Counted from the first letter of the stretch, positions 37,070 through 46,059 are shown. The stretch is 64,000 nt of DNA from Clostridium aminobutyricum (GCF_017255415.1 NZ_JAFJZZ010000002.1:401413-465412), one strand, 5' to 3'. A program made the numbers and translations. Notes: a model not told the origin generated them from the letters alone.

Positions 37070-37816
37070 TTATTTATTCATTGATCTTAGTTCTTCTAAC
37101 CCTTTTCGAACAATATCTTCAACTGTATCCGAAAGAGCATTAGCTTGAGCCCTGTCTAGACCAGCTGTTTCAATAGGTGGATGAATCAAAAAGTCTACCT
37201 TGAAATGCCGCTGCATATAGCCTTTTTCTTCAAAAAATTTATACGTTCCGTTGATAGAAATCGGGACAACAGGGACCCCGGTTTTCGTTGCAAGCCGAAG
37301 GCTTCCTTTTTTAAATTCAGCAACGTCACCGCCTTTGCTTCGATGCCCTTCCGGGAAAACAACCAGAGAAAAGCCCTGTTTGATGAGTCCAATGCCGCTT
37401 TCAATGGCACGCAGCGCGTCCCGAGGGTCATCACGTTCAATCATTACACTTCGGATATGTTTGATCCAATGTCCGTACAAAGGAAGTTTTGATAGACTCC
37501 TTTTCGCAATAAAGCCTGTTTGGAATTTATCCAATACGGCACAGCATACCGGAATATCTCCATATCCTTGATGGTTTGGGACGAAGACAACCGGCCCCTT
37601 TTCAGGCAGATTTTCTTTGCCGATTACATGTAAGTCTACATCCAGATCTTTCACTAAGCGCATTCCCCATTTTGAAGTCGCTTTTCGAATAAATTCCTTC
37701 TCCTGTTCCAGATCGCCGCTGTCTCTATATTTGTAAATGTCATTTTTAAATCGTTCTAATTCAGTCAGGGCCATGAGAAATTCAATAGCCATCGGTATAT
37801 TTCGTATAATTTTCAT
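37070..37816 (-). CDS. 1-acyl-glycerol-3-phosphate acyltransferase (PlsC family)
   Basis: 248 residues with the acyltransferase motifs: NHQGYGD (HX4D) with catalytic His, GHWIKHIRSVMIERDDPRDA, and FPEGHRSKGGDVAEFKKGS, followed by VPVVPISINGTYKFFEE. It acylates lysophosphatidate in phospholipid synthesis at the membrane. AGGAGGG at 37824-37830 (reverse strand) supports the start. It is divergent from the PAP2 gene and is one of few minus-strand genes here. Confidence 0.9.
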   Translation of the reverse strand: MKIIRNIPMAIEFLMALTELERFKNDIYKYRDSGDLEQEKEFIRKATSKWGMRLVKDLDVDLHVIGKENLPEKGPVVFVPNHQGYGDIPVCCAVLDKFQTGFIAKRSLSKLPLYGHWIKHIRSVMIERDDPRDALRAIESGIGLIKQGFSLVVFPEGHRSKGGDVAEFKKGSLRLATKTGVPVVPISINGTYKFFEEKGYMQRHFKVDFLIHPPIETAGLDRAQANALSDTVEDIVRKGLEELRSMNK

Positions 37817-37869
37817 CGGAAGACCCTCCTACGATCACAGGAGCGACACCAAATCATGTGCCGCTTTAT

Positions 37870-37996
37870 GTATAATATAATACTATTTTAAATTTGAATT
37901 AGAGACAATGGCATTGTCTCTAACGGCGTTGCCGAGAGGAAAATAGTATTGAATTGTTTTCAAATATATCTATGTTTTTATTTGAAAACAGTATAA
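37870..37996. repeat. Nested inverted repeats, relative of the modular repeat
   Basis: ATACTATTTT and AAAATAGTAT (about 37881 to 37940) enclose a perfect hairpin AGAGACAAT-GGC-ATTGTCTCT (37901-37921) and AACGGCGTTGCCGAGAGG. The last is the complement of the CCTCGCGGCAACGCCG core of the 26.3-kb repeat. GTTTTCAAAT and ATTTGAAAAC form another 10-bp pair beside it. The remainder of the 309-base plsC-PAP2 gap shows no gene. Confidence 0.55.
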
Positions 37997-38125
37997 CACA
38001 AAAGAAACGAAAGATTAAATAGTATTTTATCTAAAACAAGAGTATAATATTAACAATTATGCGTTGCTAAATCAAGGGAATTGGGGAGAATGAAAGGCCA
38101 TTAGGGCCATATGAGTTAATAAAGC

Positions 38126-38788
38126 ATGAATAAAAAAAGAGCATGGATAGTTGGCGGAGCATTGGGGTGTTTCGTCATTACAGCATATTTTGTATGCCAT
38201 TCGTTAAGCACAGGTCAGCCTCTGGCTTTTGACACAGTTCTTCGAGAAATGCTGATCGGCTTTAGGGGGGACTTACTGAATCCCATATTGATTGGCATTA
38301 CCTATCTGGGAAACTCACAGAATATTATTCTAATTTGCATTGTATTGCTATTTTTAGCAAGCAGCCGTAGAAAATACGGTTTTCCATTAGCAATTACAGC
38401 TTGTGCATCAGTAACCATACAAACGTATTTCAAAGTCATCGTACATCGTCCCAGACCGGAATTGACAGAGTTTCTGATTACCCAGGGAGGATATAGTTTC
38501 CCGAGCGGGCATTCCTGTACCGGGCTTGTTTTTTATGGTCTATTTGCTTATCTTGTAGTACACAATCTAAAGGATAGAACTGCCGCTAGAGCCATCGCAG
38601 CCACCTTTATCGTCTTGATTGTATTGATCGGAATAAGCAGGGTATATGTAGGCGTTCATTATCCTACGGATGTAGTAGGCGGATGGTCACTGGGAATTGT
38701 TATTTTAATGGGAGCGATTGAAATCATAGAACGCATTCAAAACAAGGAGAAAAAACGGTCATTCAAAGCGAGGGGTAAAGGAAAGTGA
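38126..38788 (+). CDS. PAP2-family membrane phosphatase
   Basis: 220 residues with six membrane segments and the three PAP2 motifs: KVIVHRPRPE, YSFPSGHSCTG and SRVYVGVHYPTDVVGG, whose His residues do catalysis. Relatives remove phosphate from phosphatidate or undecaprenyl pyrophosphate at the outer membrane face. It is followed directly by an isopentenyl diphosphate isomerase gene, which makes a polyprenyl substrate plausible. The RBS is weak. Confidence 0.88.
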   Translation: MNKKRAWIVGGALGCFVITAYFVCHSLSTGQPLAFDTVLREMLIGFRGDLLNPILIGITYLGNSQNIILICIVLLFLASSRRKYGFPLAITACASVTIQTYFKVIVHRPRPELTEFLITQGGYSFPSGHSCTGLVFYGLFAYLVVHNLKDRTAARAIAATFIVLIVLIGISRVYVGVHYPTDVVGGWSLGIVILMGAIEIIERIQNKEKKRSFKARGKGK

Positions 38789-38792
38789 AGCA

Positions 38793-39374
38793 ATGGAAAA
38801 TAAAAATGCAGTGGAACGAAATGAAGTAATTTTAGTAGACAGTCAAGACAGGCCTATCGGAAAAGCCGATAAGATGGAGGCGCATCGGTCACCAATACGT
38901 CATCGGGCATTTTCCATATTTTTATATCATGAAGCCAAGCTGTTATTGCAGCAGAGGGCTTTTCACAAATATCACGCAGGAGGGCTTTGGGCCAATACCT
39001 GTTGTTCTCACCCTGGAGAGGAAATGGATTTACTCGAGGATGCAAAGGAAAGGTTGTTTGAGGAAACAGGAATTCGCTGTGATCTAAAAGAGGTTTTCAG
39101 TTTTGAATACGAACACCAATTCGAAGAAAATCTATATGAGCACGAGTACGATCACGTCCTGATTGGAGAGTATAACGGTACTTGGAACCACAATCCGGAA
39201 GAAGTCGCCGCTATGAGATGGATTTCCTTTGAAGAGGTTGAAAAGGAAGTGGCAGAGGCGCCGGAGAAATTTGTACCTTGGTTTAAGATCATCCTGCATC
39301 GAGTGCTCAATGAGATAAAGGAAGTGCAGAAGGGCGGAAGCCTCTTTGCCGAACAAGGAGGCCTCAGCGAATGA
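38793..39374 (+). CDS. idi: Isopentenyl diphosphate isomerase, type 1
   Basis: 193 residues of the Nudix-like type 1 isomerase: ILVDSQDRPIGKADKMEAHR, active-site Cys in ANTCCSHPGEE, the glutamates in RLFEETGI and in YEHEYDHVLIGEY, and W(x)SFEEVEKEV. It interconverts IPP and DMAPP for polyprenols and quinones. AAAGGA precedes the start, four bases after the PAP2 stop, so the two are one unit, ending at the following hairpin. Confidence 0.93.
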   Translation: MENKNAVERNEVILVDSQDRPIGKADKMEAHRSPIRHRAFSIFLYHEAKLLLQQRAFHKYHAGGLWANTCCSHPGEEMDLLEDAKERLFEETGIRCDLKEVFSFEYEHQFEENLYEHEYDHVLIGEYNGTWNHNPEEVAAMRWISFEEVEKEVAEAPEKFVPWFKIILHRVLNEIKEVQKGGSLFAEQGGLSE

Positions 39375-39378
39375 AAGG

Positions 39379-39398
39379 AGTGGCGAAGCCACTTTTTT
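39379..39398 (+). terminator. idi terminator, second-hairpin form of the paired-hairpin repeat
   Basis: AGTGGC-GAA-GCCACT followed by TTTTTT, starting four bases after the idi stop. The same GTGGC/GAAGCCACTTTTTT end is found in the copies at 48116 and 53055. Confidence 0.85.
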
Positions 39399-39404
39399 AA
39401 TGTA

Positions 39405-39953
39405 TTAAACCAAAACGCAGCCGGGCGCTCTGTCAAAAAAGATATTCTTTGCGGATGTAGCCAGTGCAATACCATAACAGACCTGTACAGGATCCCCTAG
39501 AAGTTTAAGTGAAACGGCAGCTTTTCCGGCAGTGTACATCACGCGATTATCGATTCTGTTATCGGCCGCAATGGAAACAGCAGAGCCTACGGCAATCCCT
39601 AAATCAGTCACATTGAAGGTGCAGTTCGTACCGCTTTTTTTCATCTCGCCGCAATTCTTAAATCCGCAGAATCCGCAATCGCCTAAGCCAAGCGGATTGT
39701 TTCGGACGCCGATCAAAACAACACAATGACTGTTGTCTAGATTGCCCGCATCTCTTTCGAAAAAAGCCGCCTCCGTTTTTTCAGCGATTCTTCTCATTTC
39801 TTCTGCGAGTCGATCTTTCTCTTCTCCATCTAAAATGGCCACTTCAATATTATCTACACCACAAGCCTTTGGGGCTGTTCTTGCAGCTGCAGCCATTAAA
39901 TCTGCTACTGCAAAAGCTGCCCTCTTTTCCGCATCGGTACTGTTATATTTCAT
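39405..39953 (-). CDS. DUF2148 ferredoxin-domain protein
   Basis: 182 residues. The N-terminal half has AVADLMAAAARTAPKACGVD and KDRLAEEMRRIAEKTEAAFF; the centre carries the Cys cluster GDCGFCGFKNCGEMKKSGTNC, followed by GIAVGSAVSIAADNRIDNRV. The family is found in anaerobes and probably binds a [4Fe-4S] cluster; its reaction is unknown. GGAGGAG at 39961-39967 (reverse strand) serves the ATG at 39953; the longer frame is not needed. Confidence 0.85.
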   Translation of the reverse strand: MKYNSTDAEKRAAFAVADLMAAAARTAPKACGVDNIEVAILDGEEKDRLAEEMRRIAEKTEAAFFERDAGNLDNSHCVVLIGVRNNPLGLGDCGFCGFKNCGEMKKSGTNCTFNVTDLGIAVGSAVSIAADNRIDNRVMYTAGKAAVSLKLLGDPVQVCYGIALATSAKNIFFDRAPGCVLV

Positions 39954-40027
39954 TTTTGAACTCCTCCTAAAAATTTTTTGGCAGAACATGAATGATTGCA
40001 TTATCATAATATTTCTACACCCTAAGA

Positions 40028-40275
40028 CTTATTATATCATACAAGCATGTCGCCGTATGATTCAATGAACGCTTCCTTGCGGCAACGGCTTCGCCTCCGA
40101 CTCGCTGACGCTCCCTGCTGTCCGTTTTTTCGCTAAATTCACTTCGTGAATTTGAAAAAAAGGCAACGGCTTGGCCTCCGACTCGCTGACGCTCCCTGCT
40201 GTCCGTTTTGCCGGACCAAGTAAACTTGGGGCAAAAAGGCAACGCCGTATTCAATCAATACGTTCATTATATACA
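40028..40275. repeat. Modular intergenic repeat, long form with two inner units
   Basis: Outer parts match the 26305-26392 copy. Inside are two units, 40081-40161 and 40162-40237. Each begins with about 47 shared bases (GGCAACGGCTT, GCCTCCGACTCGCTGACGC, TCCCTGCTGTCCGTTTT) and ends with a different hairpin: AAATTCAC-TTC-GTGAATTT in the first, CCAAGT-AA-ACTTGG in the second. Then GGCAACGCCGTATTCAATC and the right end. The minus strand has an open frame (TDSRERQRVGGEAVA twice), which is a translated repeat. Confidence 0.8.
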
Positions 40276-40391
40276 GGTTAAGACTGTTTGAAAAGGTTGT
40301 AATTAGGATAAATATGGGTTACACTTATACTATCTCAAACTAAAATAAAATAGTTGAAAATCAGGAGAAAAATTTGAAAGGCTGGAAAAAA

Positions 40392-41315
40392 ATGAGGGAA
40401 CCGATTTTAGTAATTATGGCTGCCGGAATGGGCAGCCGTTATGGTGGGTTAAAACAAATGGATCCTGTAGGTTCTGCAGGGGAATTGATTATAGACTTTT
40501 CTTTGTATGACGCATACCTTGCCGGATTTAAGGAAGTCATTTGTGTAATAAAAAAAGAACTGGAAGCAGATTTTCGTGAACTGATCGGGAATAAAGCCGG
40601 GAAACACTTAAATATCCGATATGCATTCCAAGACTTGCATGATTTACCGGAAGGGTATTCAGTTCCGGTGGGAAGAGAAAAACCTTGGGGAACATGTCAT
40701 GCCGTATTAAGCTGCAGAGATATGATTGACGGACCTTTTGCCGTCATTAATGCGGACGATTATTACGGAACAGGAGCTTTCCAAAGCGTATATGAATACT
40801 TGTGCAATACAAAAGACGATGAAAAATACAGATATTGCATGGTAGGTTATAACATCGAAAATACCTTAACCGAAAATGGAACGGTTGCGAGAGGTGTTTG
40901 CAATACATCGGAAGATGGTTTTTTAACCGGTATTGTTGAAAGAACCAAAATAAAATGGATGGAAGATAAAACAATAGCATATACTGAAGATGATGGAAAT
41001 ACTTGGGCAGATATTCCGAGAGGAACACCGGTATCCATGAATTTCTGGGGATTCAGCAGAAGCATGATGGATGAAATCGCTAGAAGATTCCCGTCATTTT
41101 TAGATAAAGCGTTCCTAGAAAATCCGTTAAAGGGAGAATACTATCTTCCATTAGCGGTGGATGACCTTTTAAAAGAAGGTGCGGCAACTGTTAAAGTCCT
41201 AAAATCCCAGGATAAGTGGTATGGTGTTACTTATAAGGAAGACAAGCAAATGGTCGTAGATTCTTTGCAGGCTTTGAAGGACAAAGGCTTTTACCCGGAA
41301 AAAATATGGGGATAA
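40392..41315 (+). CDS. Sugar nucleotidyltransferase family protein
   Basis: 307 residues of the NTP_transferase fold. The N-terminal MREPILVIMAAGMGSRYGGL has the GxGxR nucleotide loop, NADDYYG holds the metal-binding Asp, and a long central region with GVCNTSEDGFLTGIVERTKI follows. It probably joins a sugar-1-phosphate to a nucleotide. GAAAGG lies before the ATG at 40392; a TTG at 40374 is also in frame. It has one base before the transporter gene and shares its message. Confidence 0.82.
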   Translation: MREPILVIMAAGMGSRYGGLKQMDPVGSAGELIIDFSLYDAYLAGFKEVICVIKKELEADFRELIGNKAGKHLNIRYAFQDLHDLPEGYSVPVGREKPWGTCHAVLSCRDMIDGPFAVINADDYYGTGAFQSVYEYLCNTKDDEKYRYCMVGYNIENTLTENGTVARGVCNTSEDGFLTGIVERTKIKWMEDKTIAYTEDDGNTWADIPRGTPVSMNFWGFSRSMMDEIARRFPSFLDKAFLENPLKGEYYLPLAVDDLLKEGAATVKVLKSQDKWYGVTYKEDKQMVVDSLQALKDKGFYPEKIWG

Positions 41316-41316
41316 C

Positions 41317-42258
41317 ATGGAAGCAATTATTTTAGCAGTCCATGTTGTGCTGCCGATTTTGCTCTTGATGCTCGTGGGGCTGGGGGCAAGAAAAGTAGGA
41401 ATACTGAATGATCGTTTTATCAAAGAGTTAAATAAGATGATTTTCCTATTATTCCTGCCGGCATTGATGTTTGTCAATGTGTATCAGACGAATATACAGG
41501 AGGTACTGGATGTTCGGTTAGTCGTATTTACGGTTGCAGTAACAACTGCCGTATTTTTAATAAGCTTTGCTTTGGTACCTAAGTTTGAAAAACAAAATGC
41601 CCGAAGAGGAGCCTTAATACAGGCAATGGTCAGAGGAAACGGTGCTTATTTCGGCATTCCGGTCACCGTGGTTTTGATAGGAGAACAGTATGCCGGACTG
41701 ATGGCTATAGTGGTAGCCTTCGCGGCCATACTTTATAATCTGTTCAGTGTGATCGCACTGGAAACATTTCGAAATGAAAAGGTAAGTACCCTTCGTATTC
41801 TCAAAGGAGTTGCAACGAATCCGATGCTTCTGGCTACCATCGTGGCTTTAGTATTTGTTGCATGTGGCATTAAGATTCCTGACATGCTGTTCGGGACGTT
41901 AAAGGATATGAGCAAGGTAACAACTCCGCTGGCGTTGATTACGCTCGGAGGAAGTTTTGTATTTACTTCCGCCGGAGAATACACCAAGCAGATTATTGCC
42001 GTCGTTCTGATAAAACTCGTTTTAATTCCGGGAATGATCATGCCTCTTGCCATTTGGCTGAATTTTACGCATTATGAACTTGGCTGTATTTTTTCACTGA
42101 TCGCAGCACCTGTTGCCGTAGCAACTTTTGCGGTAGCGCAGCAATTAGAAGGAGATGATGTCCTTGCAGGGCATCTGGTGGTATTTACTTCTTTGGCTTC
42201 GATGCTCACAATGTTTTTATGGATTGTCATCTTAGGACCATTCTTTTTAACAATATAG
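41317..42258 (+). CDS. AEC-family (auxin efflux carrier-like) transporter
   Basis: 313 residues with about ten membrane segments in two inverted halves: VVLPILLLMLVGLGARKVGI, MVRGNGAYFGIPVTVVLIGE, GVATNPMLLATIVALVFVAC, PLALITLGGSF. The family moves organic acids, malate or amino acids. The substrate is not indicated. It starts one base after the nucleotidyltransferase stop and ends at a good terminator. Confidence 0.85.
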   Translation: MEAIILAVHVVLPILLLMLVGLGARKVGILNDRFIKELNKMIFLLFLPALMFVNVYQTNIQEVLDVRLVVFTVAVTTAVFLISFALVPKFEKQNARRGALIQAMVRGNGAYFGIPVTVVLIGEQYAGLMAIVVAFAAILYNLFSVIALETFRNEKVSTLRILKGVATNPMLLATIVALVFVACGIKIPDMLFGTLKDMSKVTTPLALITLGGSFVFTSAGEYTKQIIAVVLIKLVLIPGMIMPLAIWLNFTHYELGCIFSLIAAPVAVATFAVAQQLEGDDVLAGHLVVFTSLASMLTMFLWIVILGPFFLTI

Positions 42259-42284
42259 ATAATAGATTAACTTGCAATAGATAG

Positions 42285-42315
42285 GCAGAATGGCGTTACC
42301 GTTATTCTGCTTTTT
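42285..42315 (+). terminator. Terminator after the AEC transporter
   Basis: GCAGAAT, a 12-base loop and ATTCTGC followed by TTTTT. Confidence 0.85.
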
Positions 42316-42527
42316 AGCACTGAAACGGAAAGCTGTGTGATACCCGGATTATCGATATCCACATATATGCTGTATAAGTGCGGAGTTTTCCACAGCCGAT
42401 CAAACAGATATTGTGGATATGTGCAATTCTTTGGGGGTAAGCAGTCTTACTGACTTTGCAAAGGCGATAAGAAGGTGAATCGAAGCCGCTATGTTCACCA
42501 AAAACAGGTAATAGGGGAGGAGAGAAT

Positions 42528-43493
42528 ATGAAAAAAATTCTCAGACTAATTTTTTCTCTGGTAGGTGTGGTCTTTCTAATTGAAATCAGCTGTGGGTGTT
42601 CGGCGGCAGCGGTTAATAATATTGGATCGACTTCGGTATATAAAATCGGCATTTTAACACCGGCCGTGGAACACGGATGGGTTGCAGCTGTTCCCTATTA
42701 TGCGGAACAGCGATGCAAGGAATTGAATAATCAAGTAGAATATAAACTTTTTACAGCAGCAGATTCAGCAGAAATGGCATCACAACTTGACGAGCTTATG
42801 GCTTGGGGCTGTGATGCTATTGTTGCTTTTCCCCAGTGGAAAGGACTCGAAGAACCGCTTCAAGCTGTCATTAATCAAGGAGTCGTTGTTGTGAATTGCG
42901 ATATCCAGATGAACGTAAACGGCATTTATAGCGTTATCGGCGATAACAATGGGATGGGAAGTCAAAGCGCACAATATATTGTTGACAAAATCGGCAAGAA
43001 GGGGAATGTAGTCCTGATGGATGTATCCACAGAGGATTCCGCCACAGAGGAACGTAAAAATGCCTTTGTTGAACGAATGACTAAAATTGCTCCGGACATG
43101 AATCGGATCGATTGTGAAACTACGTTAACGAGAGAAGCTGCACAACAAGACTTTACCGAACTTTTAGCTACGTACACAAAGATAGATGCCGTTTATTCCA
43201 TGGATGATGAAACCTCCATAGGGGTTCTGCAGGCAATTAAAAAGGCAAAACGAACAGATATTAAAGTAGTAACCGGAGGGGGAGGCAGTCAAGAGTATTT
43301 TGAACTGATGAGTAAAAATAAAAAAATTTGGCTTCAGTCCGCTTTGTACAGTCCGTCGATGGCTAAAGATGCAGTAGACACAGCGGTATCCGTTTTAAAA
43401 GGTCAGAAGATAGCGCCAAGCAGGATAATTGCTACAAGTATTGTTGACAGAAATAATTATGAAAAATATCTGGATGAGGACTCTCCGTATTAA
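42528..43493 (+). CDS. Sugar-type periplasmic-binding lipoprotein
   Basis: 321 residues of the Peripla_BP_4 (ribose/AI-2 type) fold. The signal (about 1-22) ends at a Cys pair in ISCGCSAAAV, likely a lipobox. The mature domain has KIGILTPAVEHGWVAAVPYY, LMAWGCDAIVAFPQWKGLEE, IGDNNGMGSQSAQYIVDKIG, AVYSMDDETSIGVLQAIKKA. GGGGAGGAG lies ahead. No ATPase or permease lies beside it, so it may be an orphan component or a sensor partner. The 212 bases before it hold no clear gene; an open tail ending TDFAKAIRR stop (about 42479) could be a remnant. Confidence 0.82.
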   Translation: MKKILRLIFSLVGVVFLIEISCGCSAAAVNNIGSTSVYKIGILTPAVEHGWVAAVPYYAEQRCKELNNQVEYKLFTAADSAEMASQLDELMAWGCDAIVAFPQWKGLEEPLQAVINQGVVVVNCDIQMNVNGIYSVIGDNNGMGSQSAQYIVDKIGKKGNVVLMDVSTEDSATEERKNAFVERMTKIAPDMNRIDCETTLTREAAQQDFTELLATYTKIDAVYSMDDETSIGVLQAIKKAKRTDIKVVTGGGGSQEYFELMSKNKKIWLQSALYSPSMAKDAVDTAVSVLKGQKIAPSRIIATSIVDRNNYEKYLDEDSPY

Positions 43494-43587
43494 AAATAAC
43501 GGTTCAAAAGATAAAATTTTAAAATAATATGAAAAAGACACGTGTCCTATTCGTAAAGCGCAAAAAATGGTACATTGGAGGTAATTT

Positions 43588-43614
43588 ATGGTTATTTTAG
43601 ACAACAAACCGTAA
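43588..43614 (+). CDS. Possible leader peptide MVILDNKP
   Basis: An 8-codon frame with a perfect GGAGG at 43577-43581 and an ATG seven bases on. Its stop codon overlaps the hairpin at 43613. It lies 36 bases before the nucleoside hydrolase start. Its translation could affect folding of the hairpin. Confidence 0.4.
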   Translation: MVILDNKP

Positions 43615-43632
43615 AACCCTTATAAGGGTTTT
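43613..43632 (+). promoter_or_regulatory. Hairpin between leader peptide and nucleoside hydrolase
   Basis: AAAACCCT-TATA-AGGGTTTT, an 8-bp perfect stem whose 3' arm ends in TTTT. It is a short terminator-like or RBS-spacing hairpin directly after the leader peptide. Confidence 0.5.
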
Positions 43633-43650
43633 CTGAACACGGAGGAAAAA

Positions 43651-44619
43651 ATGGGTAATGAAAAAATGATAAAGGTGATAATGGATTGCGATCCGGGACA
43701 TGATGATGCCATTGCACTTTTACTTGCTTCACGGGCTGATAATATTCAAATCCTTGGTGTAACTACCGTTCAAGGAAACAGTGAACTAAGATATACATCC
43801 AAAAATGCCCGAAGAGTACTGGACTATGCCGATGTAACGGATATCGACGTATATGCAGGCTGTCCAAAGCCTATGATGAAAGAGCAATACCGCCAGACCG
43901 GAATTGCGATTCACGGCGAAGATGGATTAGGAGGTCCCCATATACCGGATTCCATTACGCCGATCAAGGAAAAGCATGCGGTGAACTTTATCATTGATAC
44001 GCTTAGAGCTTCTGACGAAAAGATTACATTAATCCCTACCGGACCTTTAACCAATATCGCGACGGCTTTTATCATGGCACCTGATATTAAGGACAAAATT
44101 GAAAAAATCGTCATCATGGGAGGGGCTGTTTATACGGAAGGAAATGTGAATACATCCAATGAGTTTAACTTATTTCTTGACCCCGAAGCGGCAAAGATTG
44201 TATTGAACAGCGGCTGTGATGTTTATCTGAATACATTGGATGTCTCCATGAAGGCTGTATTTATGAAAGAAGATGTAGAAACGTTAAGGGCTCAGGGAGA
44301 TAAAATTTCTGTTATTGTCGCAGAATTGTTGGATTTCTTCGGAATCACCCATGAAAGATTGTTCAACTTTTATAGTATACCGATTCATGACGCGCTTTGT
44401 GTGGGCATGCTGATTGATGACACATTAATCGAATATGAGCATGTTTGGGCGGATATTTCCACGAAGGATGAATTGACAGCGGGCGAAGTGGTGGCTGATA
44501 TTTGGCATCTAACCGATAAAAAACCAAATTGTTATATTGCCAAAAAAGTAGACCGTGAAAAGTTCGTAAAGATGGTTTGCGAGCATATGAAGAAGCCGTA
44601 TGTTTCAAAATACGTCTAA
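43651..44619 (+). CDS. Inosine-uridine-preferring nucleoside hydrolase (IunH family)
   Basis: 322 residues. The family's calcium-binding motif is DCDPGHDDAIALLLAS at 11-26. VTTVQGNSELRYTSKNARRV, the PTGPLTNIATA loop, IVIMGGAVYTEGNVNTSNEF and the C-terminal IPIHDALCVG with the second metal-site Asp are all present. It splits ribonucleosides into base and ribose. GGAGG lies at 43641-43645. It begins a nucleoside-use set that includes the BMP importer 3 kb downstream. Confidence 0.93.
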   Translation: MGNEKMIKVIMDCDPGHDDAIALLLASRADNIQILGVTTVQGNSELRYTSKNARRVLDYADVTDIDVYAGCPKPMMKEQYRQTGIAIHGEDGLGGPHIPDSITPIKEKHAVNFIIDTLRASDEKITLIPTGPLTNIATAFIMAPDIKDKIEKIVIMGGAVYTEGNVNTSNEFNLFLDPEAAKIVLNSGCDVYLNTLDVSMKAVFMKEDVETLRAQGDKISVIVAELLDFFGITHERLFNFYSIPIHDALCVGMLIDDTLIEYEHVWADISTKDELTAGEVVADIWHLTDKKPNCYIAKKVDREKFVKMVCEHMKKPYVSKYV

Positions 44620-44757
44620 GTGAGGGCGCAGTAAGGATTTAGGTTGAATATTCTTTGACAGCGGAAGGAACAAATGAATATACTGTAGATAGCAATAACA
44701 AATATTGGATAAGCTATAAAAATTAAGATGGACTTACGCTAAGGAGAATTAGGAAAC

Positions 44758-46059
44758 ATGAAGATGAATACATTAAATCCCGCGCAGCAGCTTTGTTTGG
44801 TGATGTCTCGAATCTATGACGCAAAGCTTACAACCGTATCGGGCGGGAACCTATCCCTTAAAGACAAGGAGGGCAACATTTGGGTGACCCCTTCCGGCGG
44901 AGACAAAGGAAGGTATCAAGCCAGTGACATGCTAAAGATATGCCCGGATGGAACCATTGAAGGAAAAAGAAAGGCCTCGATGGAAACCGGAATACATCGA
45001 TCTATACTTATGGACCGGCCGGAGTTCACAGCAATCGTACATGCACATCCGCCTGCATTAGTAGCAATCAGCCTGATGCATCAATTACCCGAAACGGCCA
45101 TGCTGCCTTGGATTGCACAGCAAGTAAAAGGAATCCGATTGGCAGGATACGGATGCCCGGGTACGGAAGCGCTGAGAGCTGCTGTGGCAAGAGCGTTTCA
45201 AACAGACATTAATACGGCTATTCTTGCGAATCACGGCGCTTTTATCGCCAGTGAAAAAGGCTTGAGTGACGCATTCGCAATCTTCCAAAACCTAGATGTC
45301 AGTGTACGGATTCAAGCAAAAGCAGCTTCGTTAACAGGCCAAATGCCTCATTTGATATCGAAAGAAAAGCTTGACGATTATCATTCGGCGAAGGCTCCGC
45401 AATTTGAAGCTCTTGCAGTCGGGGAGAGAACACAAAAGGAACGGGAAGTCCGAAAAAGCATTCTGGATTTAGCGGGCAGAGCGTATAACCGGGATTTCCT
45501 GACGAGTTCCGTAGGAGTTATTTCTGCCAGAGTGGAAGAAGATCTGTTTGTAATAACGGTAAGCGGTGCGGATAATGCGTCTCTTGGCGATGAGGATTTG
45601 GTGCTGGTAAAAGGGTATATGGCGGAAAAAGGAAAAACGCCTGCGAAAAGTGCGCTGCTGCATCAAAAAATCTACGAGGAGAATCCGGAGATCCAATCCA
45701 TTATCATGGCGGCACCGCCAAATGCGATGGTATTTGCAGTGACCGATTTGGACTATGATGTACGAACGATACCGGAGTGCTACATTGTTTTGCGTGAGAT
45801 GAAGAAGTTTCCATTTGGTTCAACGATTAACGGGCAAAAGGAGCTCGCAGCGTATCTGGGGCCAAATTCGCCTGTGGCAATCGTTGAAAATGATTGCTTT
45901 ATCTGTACAGGCAGCAGTGTCTTTAATGCTTTTGATCGGCTTGAAGTGGCAGAATTCAGTGCGGAAGCCGTGTGGAATGTAAAATTACTGGGGGGGCATC
46001 CAATAAGCATTACGGAGAATCAAATAATAGATTTAAAGAAAAATTTTGGGATAATTTAA
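44758..46059 (+). CDS. Tandem class II aldolase/adducin-domain protein
   Basis: 433 residues, about twice the length of a single-domain aldolase. Domain 1 (1-200) is complete: TVSGGNLSLKDKEGNIWVTP, METGIHRSIL, zinc ligands in VHAHPP and a third His in LANHGAF. Domain 2 (about 225-425) keeps the fold (SVGVISARVEEDLFVITVSG, then KSALLHQKIYEENPEIQSII) but reads AAPP where the HAHP should be and NDCF in place of NHG, so it has probably lost zinc. A sugar-phosphate aldolase reaction in pentose or deoxy-sugar breakdown is likely. Confidence 0.8.
   Translation: MKMNTLNPAQQLCLVMSRIYDAKLTTVSGGNLSLKDKEGNIWVTPSGGDKGRYQASDMLKICPDGTIEGKRKASMETGIHRSILMDRPEFTAIVHAHPPALVAISLMHQLPETAMLPWIAQQVKGIRLAGYGCPGTEALRAAVARAFQTDINTAILANHGAFIASEKGLSDAFAIFQNLDVSVRIQAKAASLTGQMPHLISKEKLDDYHSAKAPQFEALAVGERTQKEREVRKSILDLAGRAYNRDFLTSSVGVISARVEEDLFVITVSGADNASLGDEDLVLVKGYMAEKGKTPAKSALLHQKIYEENPEIQSIIMAAPPNAMVFAVTDLDYDVRTIPECYIVLREMKKFPFGSTINGQKELAAYLGPNSPVAIVENDCFICTGSSVFNAFDRLEVAEFSAEAVWNVKLLGGHPISITENQIIDLKKNFGII

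Noticed and set aside
40081..40237. CRISPR or integron cassette array at 40.1 kb
   Set aside because: Two units only; the variable parts are hairpins, not spacer-like, and no cas genes or integrase are near.
40015..40254. Minus-strand 79-codon open frame containing TDSRERQRVGGEAVA twice
   Set aside because: It is the translation of a non-coding modular repeat; no RBS, and the repeated peptide arises from the 47-base unit.
42330..42481. Remnant gene before the sugar-binding lipoprotein
   Set aside because: An open tail ending TDFAKAIRR has a coding look, but it is under 50 codons, has no start and matches no family I know.
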